Source: Deinococcus terrestris (GTDB lineage: Bacteria; Deinococcota; Deinococci; Deinococcales; Deinococcaceae). From it: a stretch of DNA of 29,023 nucleotides. Numbering within the stretch: position 1 is the stretch's first letter; each line of letters opens with the position of its first letter. Shown here one piece after another: positions 13,930 to 20,941 of the stretch. Location: NCBI RefSeq assembly GCF_009377345.1, contig NZ_WBSL01000018.1, forward strand, positions 1 to 29,023, given 5' to 3'. Under the pieces are notes generated by a model. That model saw nothing but the letters and a program-made list of their open reading frames with translations. It was not told the origin of the DNA and made no database searches. Made by a program: the position numbers and the translations under genes.

Positions 13930-14593
13930 ATTTTTGCATGTTTACATGCAGCGTTGGGGAGGTGGTTGAGGAGGGGGGAGCACCCCCCTGAGCCAAACCT
14001 AACGGCGGTCAGGCAGGCAAGGATGCGGGCGCCGCTCTGCTCTGCCCGCTGCCCACCCTCCCAACGGTTTGGCTACCCCCCCCTCGCACCGGGTCGGCCG
14101 TCGAGCGGCAGGGTGGTGGTGCAACAAGAGGCGCGGCCACAGGCCGCACGACTGTTCAAAAGATGAACAGCGGTGTCCTCGCCGGACGGGCACCAGCCGG
14201 AAAAAATGTCAGGGAAGGCGCCCAACATTTTTTCCGGCCTGCGGCCTCAAGGATCACGCGGCCTTCTGCCGTCAACGGCAACCCCGCAAGGGGGGCGGCC
14301 AGAGGCCGCACCGTTGACAGCGCAAAAAGCTTCAGCAGGGGGAAAAGAGAAGGGGCTGAGCGTTCAGCGGCGCCGGGGGACGGCCACCGAGCCCGCCCGG
14401 GGCGGCACACCGGGGGGCCGCTCCCCCCCGGTGTGGGCGTGCAGCCATGAGGGACCAGGGGGCAGGAGGGTCAGGGAGGGTGGGCGAGGCCGGGCGACGT
14501 GTGCAGGTTTTGTCGTGACAGACGTATTCCAAGCTTGACCTTGTACTATAGTCATAGTACAATACTCCTACCCCAGACAGGGGAAAGGAGCGC
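13930..14593 (+). repeat. Hairpin-rich ~665-bp repeat, copy 1
   Basis: This block recurs as a direct repeat at 25641-26305 with high identity throughout. It holds a palindrome TGCATGTTTACATGCA (13935-13950), GGGGGG/CCCCCC, GCGGGC/GCCCGC, GCGGCC-ACA-GGCCGC, a 14-bp stem GCCGGAAAAAATGT / ACATTTTTTCCGGC (14196-14238), GTCAACGG / CCGTTGAC (14271-14318) enclosing GCGGCC-AGA-GGCCGC, and ACACCGGGGGG / CCCCCCGGTGT (14407-14434). It ends with the operator-promoter of the next gene. The open frames in it are not conserved between copies, because of one- and two-base length differences, whereas the stems are. It is therefore more likely a structured RNA or a DNA structure (origin, transfer site) than a gene. 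Confidence 0.8.
14535..14563 (+). promoter_or_regulatory. Promoter P1 with palindromic operator
   Basis: TTGACC (14535-14540), 17-bp spacer, TACAAT (14558-14563). The palindrome TGTACTAT-AGTC-ATAGTACA (14542-14561) fills the spacer and enters the -10 box, so a bound protein would block polymerase. It is followed by the leader motif CCCCAGACAGGGGAAAGGAG (14571-14590). Three further copies control other genes in this window. Confidence 0.85.
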
Positions 14594-14596
14594 GAA

Positions 14597-15226
14597 ATGT
14601 CCGTACTTGTTCTTTGTGCCCAGGAACTCAAAGCCGTCGAAATCATCGCCCGCAAGTGGGTCAACGTCGAGGAGGACGTGTTTCCCGCGTTGTACGTGGC
14701 GAACCACCATGCCTATTCCGAGTCGTATGCGAAGGCGGGCGCCCTGAGCGCCGGGCACGCCCTGGCGCTGCGCCGCGAGTACGCACAGGCGACCGCTGAC
14801 CCGAAGACGTACACGGGCGACGAACTGCTGGCGACGCTGCACCGCGTCACCTACAACACGATCACCAACGACGGGCGGGGGATGCTGGACGACCAGGGCG
14901 AAGCCATGCGCCGCCGTCTGGTGCAGTCAGTGGCCTTCGAGGTTCTGGTGGAGGGCGGCCCCTGGGTGAAGGTGGCCGACCTGGGAAGCGTCCGGCGCGT
15001 CAACTTCGACCTGTACGAGATCAGCAGCCGCGATCCCGGCGAGGGCCACCGCGCCCGCGTGTACCTGATGGACGGCAGGCCCCACCAACATGAGGGATAC
15101 GTCACCGATCAGCCGTGGGAGGCGTTTGAGAAGCTGTGGGAGATGAACGACGAGTGTTACGCCCACTGGCTCAGGGGGTACGAGCGCGACCTCGCGGAAC
15201 AAGCCAGGCGGTTGGGTATCCTCTGA
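14597..15226 (+). CDS. Unknown protein, first gene of the P1 module
   Basis: A 209-residue soluble protein; ATG 14597 follows an AAAGGAG ribosome site at the end of the shared leader. It is acidic and helical in the N-terminal half (QELKAVEIIARKWVNVEEDVF would be one helix followed by LYVANHHAYSE) and has a beta-rich middle (FEVLVEGGPWVKVADLG, RVYLMDGRPHQHEGYV). The His-rich stretch DGRPHQHEGY could bind metal, but I see no known motif. A strong terminator follows. Its promoter is shared with the J-domain gene at 26310, which occupies the same place in the second module. Confidence 0.75.
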   Translation: MSVLVLCAQELKAVEIIARKWVNVEEDVFPALYVANHHAYSESYAKAGALSAGHALALRREYAQATADPKTYTGDELLATLHRVTYNTITNDGRGMLDDQGEAMRRRLVQSVAFEVLVEGGPWVKVADLGSVRRVNFDLYEISSRDPGEGHRARVYLMDGRPHQHEGYVTDQPWEAFEKLWEMNDECYAHWLRGYERDLAEQARRLGIL

Positions 15227-15257
15227 AAGAACGGCCCCGGGAGGGGCCGCTTTCCTT
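15225..15257 (+). terminator. Terminator after the first P1-module gene
   Basis: GAAAG-AA-CGGCCCC, loop GGGA, GGGGCCG-CTTTC, then CTTGT. The stem starts within the stop codon. Confidence 0.7.
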
Positions 15258-15278
15258 GTCCCAGACGGGAGAAACCAC

Positions 15279-15307
15279 TTGCATCTGTACTATGATTACA
15301 GTACACT
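15279..15307 (+). promoter_or_regulatory. Promoter P2 with palindromic operator
   Basis: TTGCAT (15279-15284), 17-bp spacer, TACACT (15302-15307). The operator reads TGTACTAT-GATT-ACAGTACA (15286-15305), one base off perfect symmetry. The leader motif CCCCAGACAGGGGAAAGGAG follows at 15315-15334. A decayed version of the leader motif (CCCAGACGGGAGAAA) stands just before the -35 box. Confidence 0.85.
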
Positions 15308-15342
15308 TCTTTTACCCCAGACAGGGGAAAGGAGTGGAAAAG

Positions 15343-15567
15343 ATGACCTTAACAGCAGCTCAGCGCGGGAGCCTCGGCGGCAAGACGACCCACCAGCGGC
15401 ACGGCTCCATGCACATGGAAGCCATCGGGCGCGCGGGGTTTCAGGCGACGGTGGAGCGGTACTACGGCGGCGACGTGCAGGCGTACATGAGTGCGCTGCG
15501 CTCCCACCAGGGCAAAGGGGAGTACGACCCCCGCTCACGGTGCCAGGTGCGCCGATCCGCTGCCTGA
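15343..15567 (+). CDS. KGG-type small stress protein-like
   Basis: A 74-residue product; ATG 15343 follows the leader motif and ribosome site AAAGGAG of promoter P2, so the longer upstream frame is not used. The segment GSLGGKTTHQRHGSMHMEAIG followed by RAGFQATVERYYGGD (split here for length) matches the pattern of KGG-repeat/Em-like stress proteins, in which G-G-K-x-T-x3-H-G and I-G-x-x-G-F blocks recur. Such proteins are small, hydrophilic and unstructured. The role in this module is unknown. It is probably transcribed with the following two genes, since only short hairpins, without T-runs, lie between them. Confidence 0.7.
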   Translation: MTLTAAQRGSLGGKTTHQRHGSMHMEAIGRAGFQATVERYYGGDVQAYMSALRSHQGKGEYDPRSRCQVRRSAA

Positions 15568-15621
15568 CCGAAGCCCGGCCCCGCAAGGGGCCACCCCTTC
15601 CCCAGCCCAGGAGGCCCAGCC

Positions 15622-16023
15622 ATGCCCGAATGGATTCGCCAGCCCAGCACCGAGACCATCCCCCACTTCGTCCGGCACTTCACCTCCACCAGGACGCCCG
15701 GCTGCGAATTCATGTTCGATGTTGACCCAAGCAGCCAGGAGCCGGTGTTCGGGGCCGACGACGAGCAGGCCCGCCAGAATTACGAATTTGCCCTGCGCGA
15801 GGTCGAGGCGGGCCGCATGGTGGACGAGGGCCTTCTGGATTTCAGCGTGCCCGTGCGGGACGCCGGAGCGATCCGTTGCCATTGCGGCGCGGTGGTCGAA
15901 CTCACTGACGACTGGGAGGGCGCGGCCTGCCAGGGGTGCGGCACTGAGTACGGCGAGAACGGTCAGCAGTTCCGCGCGAACTGGCGCCAGTTTTGCCGAG
16001 AAACCGGGGAACTTGAGGACTGA
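15622..16023 (+). CDS. Unknown protein with zinc ribbon
   Basis: A 133-residue product starting at ATG 15622 after CAGGAGG. The C-terminal third has RCHCGAVVEL ... CQGCGTEYG, a CxC / CxxC four-Cys zinc ribbon, followed by a basic-aromatic tail (RANWRQFCRETGEL). The N-terminal part is acidic and not recognised. Zinc ribbons of this kind usually bind nucleic acid or stabilise a fold. The gene sits in the P2 transcription unit between the KGG-type gene and another unknown gene. Confidence 0.7.
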   Translation: MPEWIRQPSTETIPHFVRHFTSTRTPGCEFMFDVDPSSQEPVFGADDEQARQNYEFALREVEAGRMVDEGLLDFSVPVRDAGAIRCHCGAVVELTDDWEGAACQGCGTEYGENGQQFRANWRQFCRETGELED

Positions 16024-16031
16024 GCCCAGCA

Positions 16032-16059
16032 GGGCGGCCCTCTGAGGGGCCGCCCCTTT
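16032..16059 (+). terminator. Hairpin between module genes
   Basis: GGGCGGCCC, loop TCTGA(G), GGGCCGCCC, then CTTTCCCC. The T-run is weak, so this may be an attenuator or mRNA-stabilising stem rather than a full terminator. Confidence 0.5.
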
Positions 16060-16081
16060 CCCCCAGCTTGGAGAACGAGCC

Positions 16082-16585
16082 GTGCCCTATCCCTACCCCC
16101 AGACCCGCGAGGAGTACCGCGCCGCCATCCTGGCGAACATCTGCCGTCTGGTCGCACAGGTCGAAGCTGACCAAAACGAGTACGGCAGCGCCGAGAGCCT
16201 GGCGCGTAGTCTCCACCACGACGTGCGCGAGTTCTTCGACGAAACGCGCTGGAAACCAAACCCGGTGTACGACGGCATCACCGCCCGCGTGCCCCTGGGT
16301 CAACCCCTCACCCTGTTGATCGTTCACCATGACGGCCCCAACGGTCGGTGCTTTGTTCAGGGCCGGGTGCAGGCCATCCACCACCCCGGACGGCCGAGTG
16401 ACGGCGCCGTATTCGAGGTGGTGCCGAAGGGCTGCCGGAACGTAAGGCGCCACAGGTACGCCGTGATGGTGGGCGCCGCCCTCACGATTTACCCGGGATG
16501 GGTCGAGGAGACGCGGCTGGAGCACACGCGACCTCTACCTCTGTACGACCATGCCGCCGTCCCCCCTGTCAGGTACGATCAATGA
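16082..16585 (+). CDS. Unknown protein of the P2 unit
   Basis: A 167-residue product with GTG start at 16082, preceded by GGAGAACG. It begins with a helical acidic domain (YPQTREEYRAAILANICRL) and continues with a beta-rich domain (LTLLIVHHDGPNGRCFVQGR, GAVFEVVPKGCRNVRRHRYAV). Nothing in it matches a family I know. The neighbours on both sides are small module genes, and a short GC hairpin (CCGCCC / GGGCGG near 16592-16608) separates it from the regulator gene that follows. Confidence 0.65.
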   Translation: MPYPYPQTREEYRAAILANICRLVAQVEADQNEYGSAESLARSLHHDVREFFDETRWKPNPVYDGITARVPLGQPLTLLIVHHDGPNGRCFVQGRVQAIHHPGRPSDGAVFEVVPKGCRNVRRHRYAVMVGAALTIYPGWVEETRLEHTRPLPLYDHAAVPPVRYDQ

Positions 16586-16617
16586 GAAGGCCCGCCCCCA
16601 GTGGGCGGACCTACTCG

Positions 16618-16630
16618 CCCCAGACAGGGG
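16618..16630 (+). promoter_or_regulatory. Shared leader motif without its promoter
   Basis: CCCCAGACAGGGG followed by AAAG stands before the XRE regulator gene, exactly as in the four promoter cassettes, but neither the palindrome nor the -35/-10 boxes are present here. The motif can form a small CCCC/GGGG stem just upstream of a ribosome site, so it probably acts in the mRNA. Confidence 0.6.
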
Positions 16631-16651
16631 AAAGCGAGCAGGGGGAAGTAT

Positions 16652-16915
16652 ATGGCACGAGCGAAAGAAGTGAAGACCCTGGCCGAGTGGCGCGAGGAGC
16701 GCGGCCTGACGGTGCAGGAACTCGCGGACGCGGTGGGCCTGACCCGGGGTTCAATGGGCAATTACATCAAGGGCCGGGTCGAGCCGGGCATCCGCCTCGC
16801 CTACCGGATCGCGGACGCCCTGGGGGTAGAAGTGACCCAGATCAAGGATTGGCAGGTCGAACGGCCGGTGGACCCTCCCCCGAAGAGTCTTGCGGTGATT
16901 CAGCCGGGCGCATAA
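16652..16915 (+). CDS. XRE-family helix-turn-helix regulator
   Basis: An 87-residue DNA-binding protein; ATG 16652 follows AGCAGGGGGAAG. The HTH is clear: LTVQELADAVGLTRGSMGNY, then IKGRVEPGIRLAYRIADALG, typical of Cro/C1-type repressors, and there is little else besides a Pro-rich tail (VERPVDPPPKSLAVI). It would bind DNA as a dimer. Two arrays are candidates for its targets: the TTTTACGCAAGT repeats that begin two bases after its stop codon and overlap the next promoter, and the TGTACTAT-N4-ATAGTACA operators of the small-gene units. Only binding assays can tell which; proximity favours the first. Confidence 0.88.
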   Translation: MARAKEVKTLAEWREERGLTVQELADAVGLTRGSMGNYIKGRVEPGIRLAYRIADALGVEVTQIKDWQVERPVDPPPKSLAVIQPGA

Positions 16916-16916
16916 G

Positions 16917-17068
16917 TTTTACGCAAGTTTTTGCAGTTTTACGCAAGTTCCTCTGCTCAGTCCTGAGCGCAGCAGCAGTTCACCCCCGAACCGCTGCGAC
17001 CAGCACAACCTCTGCCCCGTCCCGGGGCCTCGTGCCTCACTTGCGTAAAATTACTATTTTACGCAAGT
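16917..17068. repeat. Four copies of TTTTACGCAAGT (operator or arm sites)
   Basis: Direct copies at 16917-16928 and 16937-16948 (period 20, two helical turns); then, about 90 bases on, an inverted copy at 17039-17050 and a direct one at 17057-17068, forming a dyad around TTACTA. The last copy covers the -35 box of the promoter before the recombinase gene. They may be repressor sites for the XRE protein or arm sites for the recombinase. Confidence 0.8.
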
Positions 17069-17087
17069 CGAATTTGGGGTGTATTAT
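17058..17087 (+). promoter_or_regulatory. Promoter before the recombinase gene
   Basis: TTTACG (17058-17063), 18-bp spacer, TATTAT (17082-17087). The -35 box lies in the fourth TTTTACGCAAGT copy. About 100 bases separate it from the gene start. Confidence 0.55.
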
Positions 17088-17184
17088 TCTGTCTGTAAAG
17101 AAGGGGGCGCGTGGTGAAGAGTGAGCAGACGAAATCAAGGGGCCAGGCAATGACTGGGCTACTAGGGGCAGGTGAATAGCAGAG

Positions 17185-18111
17185 ATGGGAACTGAATCGA
17201 CTCTGTTCGATGCCTTGCCTGCCTTCGAGGGCTACTTACGCCACGAGGAGGCGCTGAGTCCGACTACTGTGCGGCAATACCGGGCAGATGCCGAGAAGCT
17301 GGTGAGGTGGTTGCTGACCGAGCGCGAGTGCCTGACGAGCTGGGAGCAGGTGGGGGCGCGAGAGTTGCGCGTCTATATGCAGCAGTGTCAGCCTGCCCCG
17401 GCTAGGGCTAGGCGGCTGCTCTCCAGTTGGAAAAAGCTCTGGGCCTACTTGGCTGAGATTGAGAAGCGAGAGATGCAGCGTGGCCCAGATGAGCTGAAAA
17501 GCCCTAAGTTGCCGTCGAAGCTGCCGCAGCCCCTGAGCACGGATGAACTCTCTCGACTGCTACATCAGGCCCGCGAGAACGTTAATGAGCAGAAGGGCTT
17601 GCGCGACTGGGCACTGCTGGCATTCTTGTACGGCACCGGCCTGCGAGTCAGTGAGGTCCTGAATCTGAAACTCAACAACGTGGTATTCCAAAGTGGTGAT
17701 CCCTTGCCCACAGCGATCCGCGTGGTGGCGAAGGGGAACGTCGAGCGGCTGATCCCGCTAAGCGCTACAGCGCAACGGGCCTTGTACCAATGGCTGAAGG
17801 TGCGGCGCATCGAGGTAAAGGGGAACGGCGCCCTAGTATTTGTGCATCTGAAGACGGGAAAAGCCATTCCCGTCCGCACTGTGCAGGCCATGATGCACCG
17901 GGTAGGCGAGCGGGCGAACATTCCGGCTCAGCGGGCCACGCCGCACAAACTGCGGCATACCTTCGCCACCAACCTTGTGAACTTAGGGCGGCCTCTGGAG
18001 GAAGTACAGGAAGCTCTAGGCCATAAGGACAGCAACGTGACGAGGCGCTATACGAAGCTCAGCCAATCTCGACTTCGGGCCGTAGCAGATGCTTTACCAG
18101 ATATACCCTAG
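17185..18111 (+). CDS. Tyrosine recombinase/integrase, XerC/D-like
   Basis: A 308-residue protein of normal Xer length. The N-terminal SAM-like DNA-binding domain has FEGYLRHEEALSPTTVRQYR. The catalytic domain shows the full set: GTGLRVSEVLNL (first Arg near 154), VVAKGNVERLIPL (Lys), HKLRHTFATNL (His-x2-Arg near 254), LGHKDSNVTRRYTKL with the third His and the nucleophile Tyr near 289. It would cut and rejoin DNA through a phosphotyrosine. The Xer-like size with no arm-binding domain suggests a plasmid resolvase or an integrase of a mobile element. The promoter upstream is overlapped by the TTTTACGCAAGT sites. The next gene, about 20 bases downstream, differs sharply in base composition and begins the low-GC defence pair. 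Confidence 0.93.
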   Translation: MGTESTLFDALPAFEGYLRHEEALSPTTVRQYRADAEKLVRWLLTERECLTSWEQVGARELRVYMQQCQPAPARARRLLSSWKKLWAYLAEIEKREMQRGPDELKSPKLPSKLPQPLSTDELSRLLHQARENVNEQKGLRDWALLAFLYGTGLRVSEVLNLKLNNVVFQSGDPLPTAIRVVAKGNVERLIPLSATAQRALYQWLKVRRIEVKGNGALVFVHLKTGKAIPVRTVQAMMHRVGERANIPAQRATPHKLRHTFATNLVNLGRPLEEVQEALGHKDSNVTRRYTKLSQSRLRAVADALPDIP

Positions 18112-18132
18112 TGCAAATGAAAGTCGTCTGTA

Positions 18133-19263
18133 TTGATCTGGAGGTACACCATCAAAAACGACAAAATTCAGGGTCTATTTGATTATTCGGAATCCGAAGA
18201 GCCTGCCGAGTACCCTAGTTTTGAAGTTGCACTTCTTGCTCTCGGCAGCGTTCGTGGTTTGGGGGTTAAAAGTATAGGTAAAATAGTTGATGCGTATGGT
18301 GACAAGCTGGGGCTTATTTTTCACGATAAATATGAAAATATCATAGAGAGAATTCCATCTATGGATTTGAAATTGCACGAACTTTTGACGTATGAAATTC
18401 GTAAGGATCCCGAGAGGATAGTAAATTTAGCCCAAAAAGAGCTTGACAATTTACTTAAAGATAATATACACATAATTCCTTTTAGTAGGATTCCTAAACA
18501 GATGGCAGGGTATAGTGATAGTCCCAGATGGCTATTTGTTCAGGGGGATGTGGGCACTGTTTACTCTGGCTGTCTTATTGGTGCTGTTGGTACAAGACAG
18601 CCCAGTGAAGAAGGCAGAAGGCGGGCGCGTCTTGCCGCTCGTATTCTTGGGGGCTACGAGGTGGCTGTTGTATCCGGGCTGGCTGAGGGAATCGATGACG
18701 AAATTCACCGAGCAAGTCTGGAAAGAGGATTAAAAAATGTCGCTTTCCTGGGACACGGTATTAATAAAGTTTTTCCAGCCTCTACAGAATCCACACGAGA
18801 GTGGATCCTTAATAGTGGAGGAGCGGTAGTCTCGGAGTATTTCCCCAATGAGGGCTTCCAAAAGTCATATTTTGTACAGCGCAACAGACTCCAAGCGCTC
18901 CTATCCAGTGCTGTAATCTTTATTGAGGCAAATCAAAAAAGTGGCACCGCATACACGTTGGAGTTTGCCCATAAATATCGTAGACGTATTGCTGGCTTTA
19001 AAGCCAAAGAGCCAGGAATAGAACAAACGATTTCCTTGTACGGTTATCCAATTTTCAACATAATTAGCCAGTCAGGAATTCGAGAATTTGACAGATTTAT
19101 AAGAAGTACAGTTGGTGGAACTAATAATAGAAATAAACTAATTAAGAAGATAACAGAGGAGTTGGGCAGGGAGATTTCTATTAGAGATTTAAGTAGGAGT
19201 GACGTTCAGCAAATTATTGCCGAGTTGATTGCTATTGCGCATCTTGCATCAAATAAGGAGTAA
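18133..19263 (+). CDS. DprA/SMF-like protein (ShosA-like)
   Basis: A 376-residue protein if read from TTG 18133; that start has no ribosome site, while a good GGAGGT stands five bases before an in-frame ATC at 18151, so the true start is unclear. The N-terminal part carries a helix-hairpin-helix-like stretch (LGSVRGLGVKSIGKIV). The Rossmann core is that of DprA: GAVGTRQPSEEGRRRA, VVSGLAEGIDDEIHRASL, FLGHGI, NRLQALLSSAVIFIEA and SGTAYTLEFA. Ordinary DprA loads RecA on incoming single-stranded DNA; here the gene is AT-rich and coupled (1 base) to a HAD-PRTase gene. That pairing matches ShosTA-type phage defence, in which a DprA-like protein accompanies a phosphoribosyltransferase toxin. Confidence 0.85.
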   Translation: MIWRYTIKNDKIQGLFDYSESEEPAEYPSFEVALLALGSVRGLGVKSIGKIVDAYGDKLGLIFHDKYENIIERIPSMDLKLHELLTYEIRKDPERIVNLAQKELDNLLKDNIHIIPFSRIPKQMAGYSDSPRWLFVQGDVGTVYSGCLIGAVGTRQPSEEGRRRARLAARILGGYEVAVVSGLAEGIDDEIHRASLERGLKNVAFLGHGINKVFPASTESTREWILNSGGAVVSEYFPNEGFQKSYFVQRNRLQALLSSAVIFIEANQKSGTAYTLEFAHKYRRRIAGFKAKEPGIEQTISLYGYPIFNIISQSGIREFDRFIRSTVGGTNNRNKLIKKITEELGREISIRDLSRSDVQQIIAELIAIAHLASNKE

Positions 19264-19264
19264 A

Positions 19265-20503
19265 ATGCTACGTCTTGTCATCGTAGACTCAACAATTATC
19301 TCTGAGAGTGATGCTAAAAATCTCGACACCCTTGAGAAGGTGCTTACGCGACTCAGGTCCAAAGGAGTAAAAATCGCACTGGTATCTACTAATAAAATGG
19401 GAATGTATAAAGCCTCACGAGCGAGTTTTCAATTTTCCTTCGACTACTCTCTGAGTGGTGAAGAGGTCTATGGGAAGCCGCAAAATTCATTTAAGGGTGG
19501 GGGTGATAGGATAACAGAGATTTGTGGTGAAATGGGGATACCCCCTCACGAAACGCTCTATATAGGTGACGATCAGCATGATTACGCTTCATCTTTACAT
19601 TCTGGGTGCTTTTTTGTAGCTGCCGCGTGGAAGGGACTAAGCGGTGTGTTCACTGCTGAAAGAGCACAAAGACCCGAAGATGTATGGAGTTTTGCCTCCC
19701 ACTATCTTCTGCACCCTCCAAGGTGGAACTTCTCATTGGACGACCCAAATCGCAAATTTCGTCTGCGTACTCTGGCGAGCGCAAACACTCTTGCGTCAGA
19801 AGTGCGATTCTCTGGAAACCCACCATACCGTTTATTCAATTTAAAGCAGCTCTTTAAGGATAAGCTGCCTATCAAATGTGGTAATAGGTCCGCTGTATTA
19901 ATCATGTTCTGGCACACGCTGGCGAGTATTGTTCTGGAAAATCTCTCCCCTCAATACTCTATCTTTACCGTCTATCCTGGAAGTAAACCGGACAGAACAA
20001 ATGGTGTTATTCAGCAGGTGGCTGATATCGCCTCAAAAGTTCTAGGGAGTAAGTTTATAGGCGATTTGATTGTTCGTGCCATACCTGCCCCCAGCAGTCA
20101 TGAACTAAAGACATCTGGAAAAGATTCTTTTTTGACGCAGACCAACTCTGTTATTCTCAACAAACATTATAGATCAAAGATTAAAGGTAAAACTATTGTA
20201 GTGTTCGATGATTTTCATACTTCGGGTAAATCTTTGGAATGGGCACGCAACCTCTTCCTAGCTGCTGGTGCCAAGGAAGTTGTCATGATTGCTATGGGTC
20301 GATTCGGTGGAAGATCGAAGCCTCATACTGCATATGAGCCTGTTTCAGTGTCAACCGTGACTCCATTTGATCTTAAGGAGTATTCCGAATCGGACTTCTT
20401 ATCCACGGATTTACATCTTAGTCCGAGTGATGAGGGAAGGGTCGTCCTACAAAAATCCTTTGAAAAAAATCTTGTCAATAAACCATTCGAGGAGATTGAT
20501 TAA
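19265..20503 (+). CDS. HAD-PRTase fusion (ShosT-like)
   Basis: A 412-residue fusion starting at ATG 19265, with AAGGAG four bases upstream and one base after the previous stop. The N-terminal ~140 residues resemble a HAD hydrolase: LRLVIVDSTII (motif I, though the second Asp is replaced: D-S-T), ALVSTN (motif II), a Lys in VYGKPQ, and LYIGDDQHDYASS (motif IV). The C-terminal half is a type I phosphoribosyltransferase with the PRPP loop TIVVFDDFHTSGKSLEWA and an upstream FTVYPGSKPDRTNGV strand. Fused domains of this kind with a DprA-like partner are found in ShosTA-like systems and would act on nucleotide pools upon infection. The gene is markedly less GC-rich than its surroundings, a sign of transfer. 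The exact substrate is unknown. Confidence 0.85.
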   Translation: MLRLVIVDSTIISESDAKNLDTLEKVLTRLRSKGVKIALVSTNKMGMYKASRASFQFSFDYSLSGEEVYGKPQNSFKGGGDRITEICGEMGIPPHETLYIGDDQHDYASSLHSGCFFVAAAWKGLSGVFTAERAQRPEDVWSFASHYLLHPPRWNFSLDDPNRKFRLRTLASANTLASEVRFSGNPPYRLFNLKQLFKDKLPIKCGNRSAVLIMFWHTLASIVLENLSPQYSIFTVYPGSKPDRTNGVIQQVADIASKVLGSKFIGDLIVRAIPAPSSHELKTSGKDSFLTQTNSVILNKHYRSKIKGKTIVVFDDFHTSGKSLEWARNLFLAAGAKEVVMIAMGRFGGRSKPHTAYEPVSVSTVTPFDLKEYSESDFLSTDLHLSPSDEGRVVLQKSFEKNLVNKPFEEID

Positions 20504-20656
20504 TCTTGATCAAAAGCTTAAGATTCAAAGTATGAACTCAATTATCAGATTTCTATTAGCATGCGACCAAAGCTTCGTCATGACTATGACTGAGCCCAAC
20601 TGGACAGCCACCGAGAAGACTGAAGGTTTAGTCAGCGTCTAGAGCTTAGAGTGCGC

Positions 20657-20662
20657 TACGGT
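20657..20662 (+). promoter_or_regulatory. -10 element TACGGT before the DUF3006 gene
   Basis: TACGGT is six bases upstream of ATG 20669, which lacks a ribosome site; the geometry is the same as at 13408 and suggests a leaderless mRNA. Confidence 0.45.
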
Positions 20663-20668
20663 GCAGCC

Positions 20669-20941
20669 ATGTCAGAGCAGCCCAGGGTGGCTTGGTGGGT
20701 AGTGGACGCCCTAGAGGGGCGCCTCGCCCGTGTAGAACTTGAAGACGGTCAATTCGTGGACCTTCCTCTTGCCAGCCTGCCCCGGGGCGTGCGCGAGGGC
20801 GACGTGCTCCGAATGGAAGAGCAGGACGGCGACTTCACCCTGGAGATCGACCACGAGGAAACGGCCCGTCGACGGGGCGAGGCTCAGGCGCAGCTCGACG
20901 CCCTCAACCGGCCCACGTCGGGCAGGGAGATCGACCTGTGA
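20669..20941 (+). CDS. DUF3006 protein
   Basis: A 90-residue protein starting at ATG 20669. The pattern WWVVDALEGRLARVELEDGQ followed by VDLPLASLPRGVREGDVLRM and the charged coil HEETARRRGEAQAQLDALN is that of DUF3006. This small beta-barrel family is regularly encoded directly before ComEC-like metallo-beta-lactamase genes in Firmicutes and Deinococci, and the same is seen here: the next gene starts inside its stop codon (GTGA). Function is unknown; the association suggests it modulates or assists the secreted hydrolase. Confidence 0.85.
   Translation: MSEQPRVAWWVVDALEGRLARVELEDGQFVDLPLASLPRGVREGDVLRMEEQDGDFTLEIDHEETARRRGEAQAQLDALNRPTSGREIDL

Noticed and set aside
14163..14450. Short Arg/Gly-rich frame in repeat copy 1
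   Set aside because: Its frame differs from that in copy 2 because of a two-base indel, while the hairpin arms are kept.
16917..17068. Possible CRISPR array
   Set aside because: Only four 12-bp repeats in mixed orientation with unequal spacing and no cas genes; better explained as protein-binding sites.
18118..18183. 21-codon ATG frame before the DprA-like gene
   Set aside because: Too short and without a ribosome site; it overlaps the probable start of the larger gene. Kept only as a note on start ambiguity.
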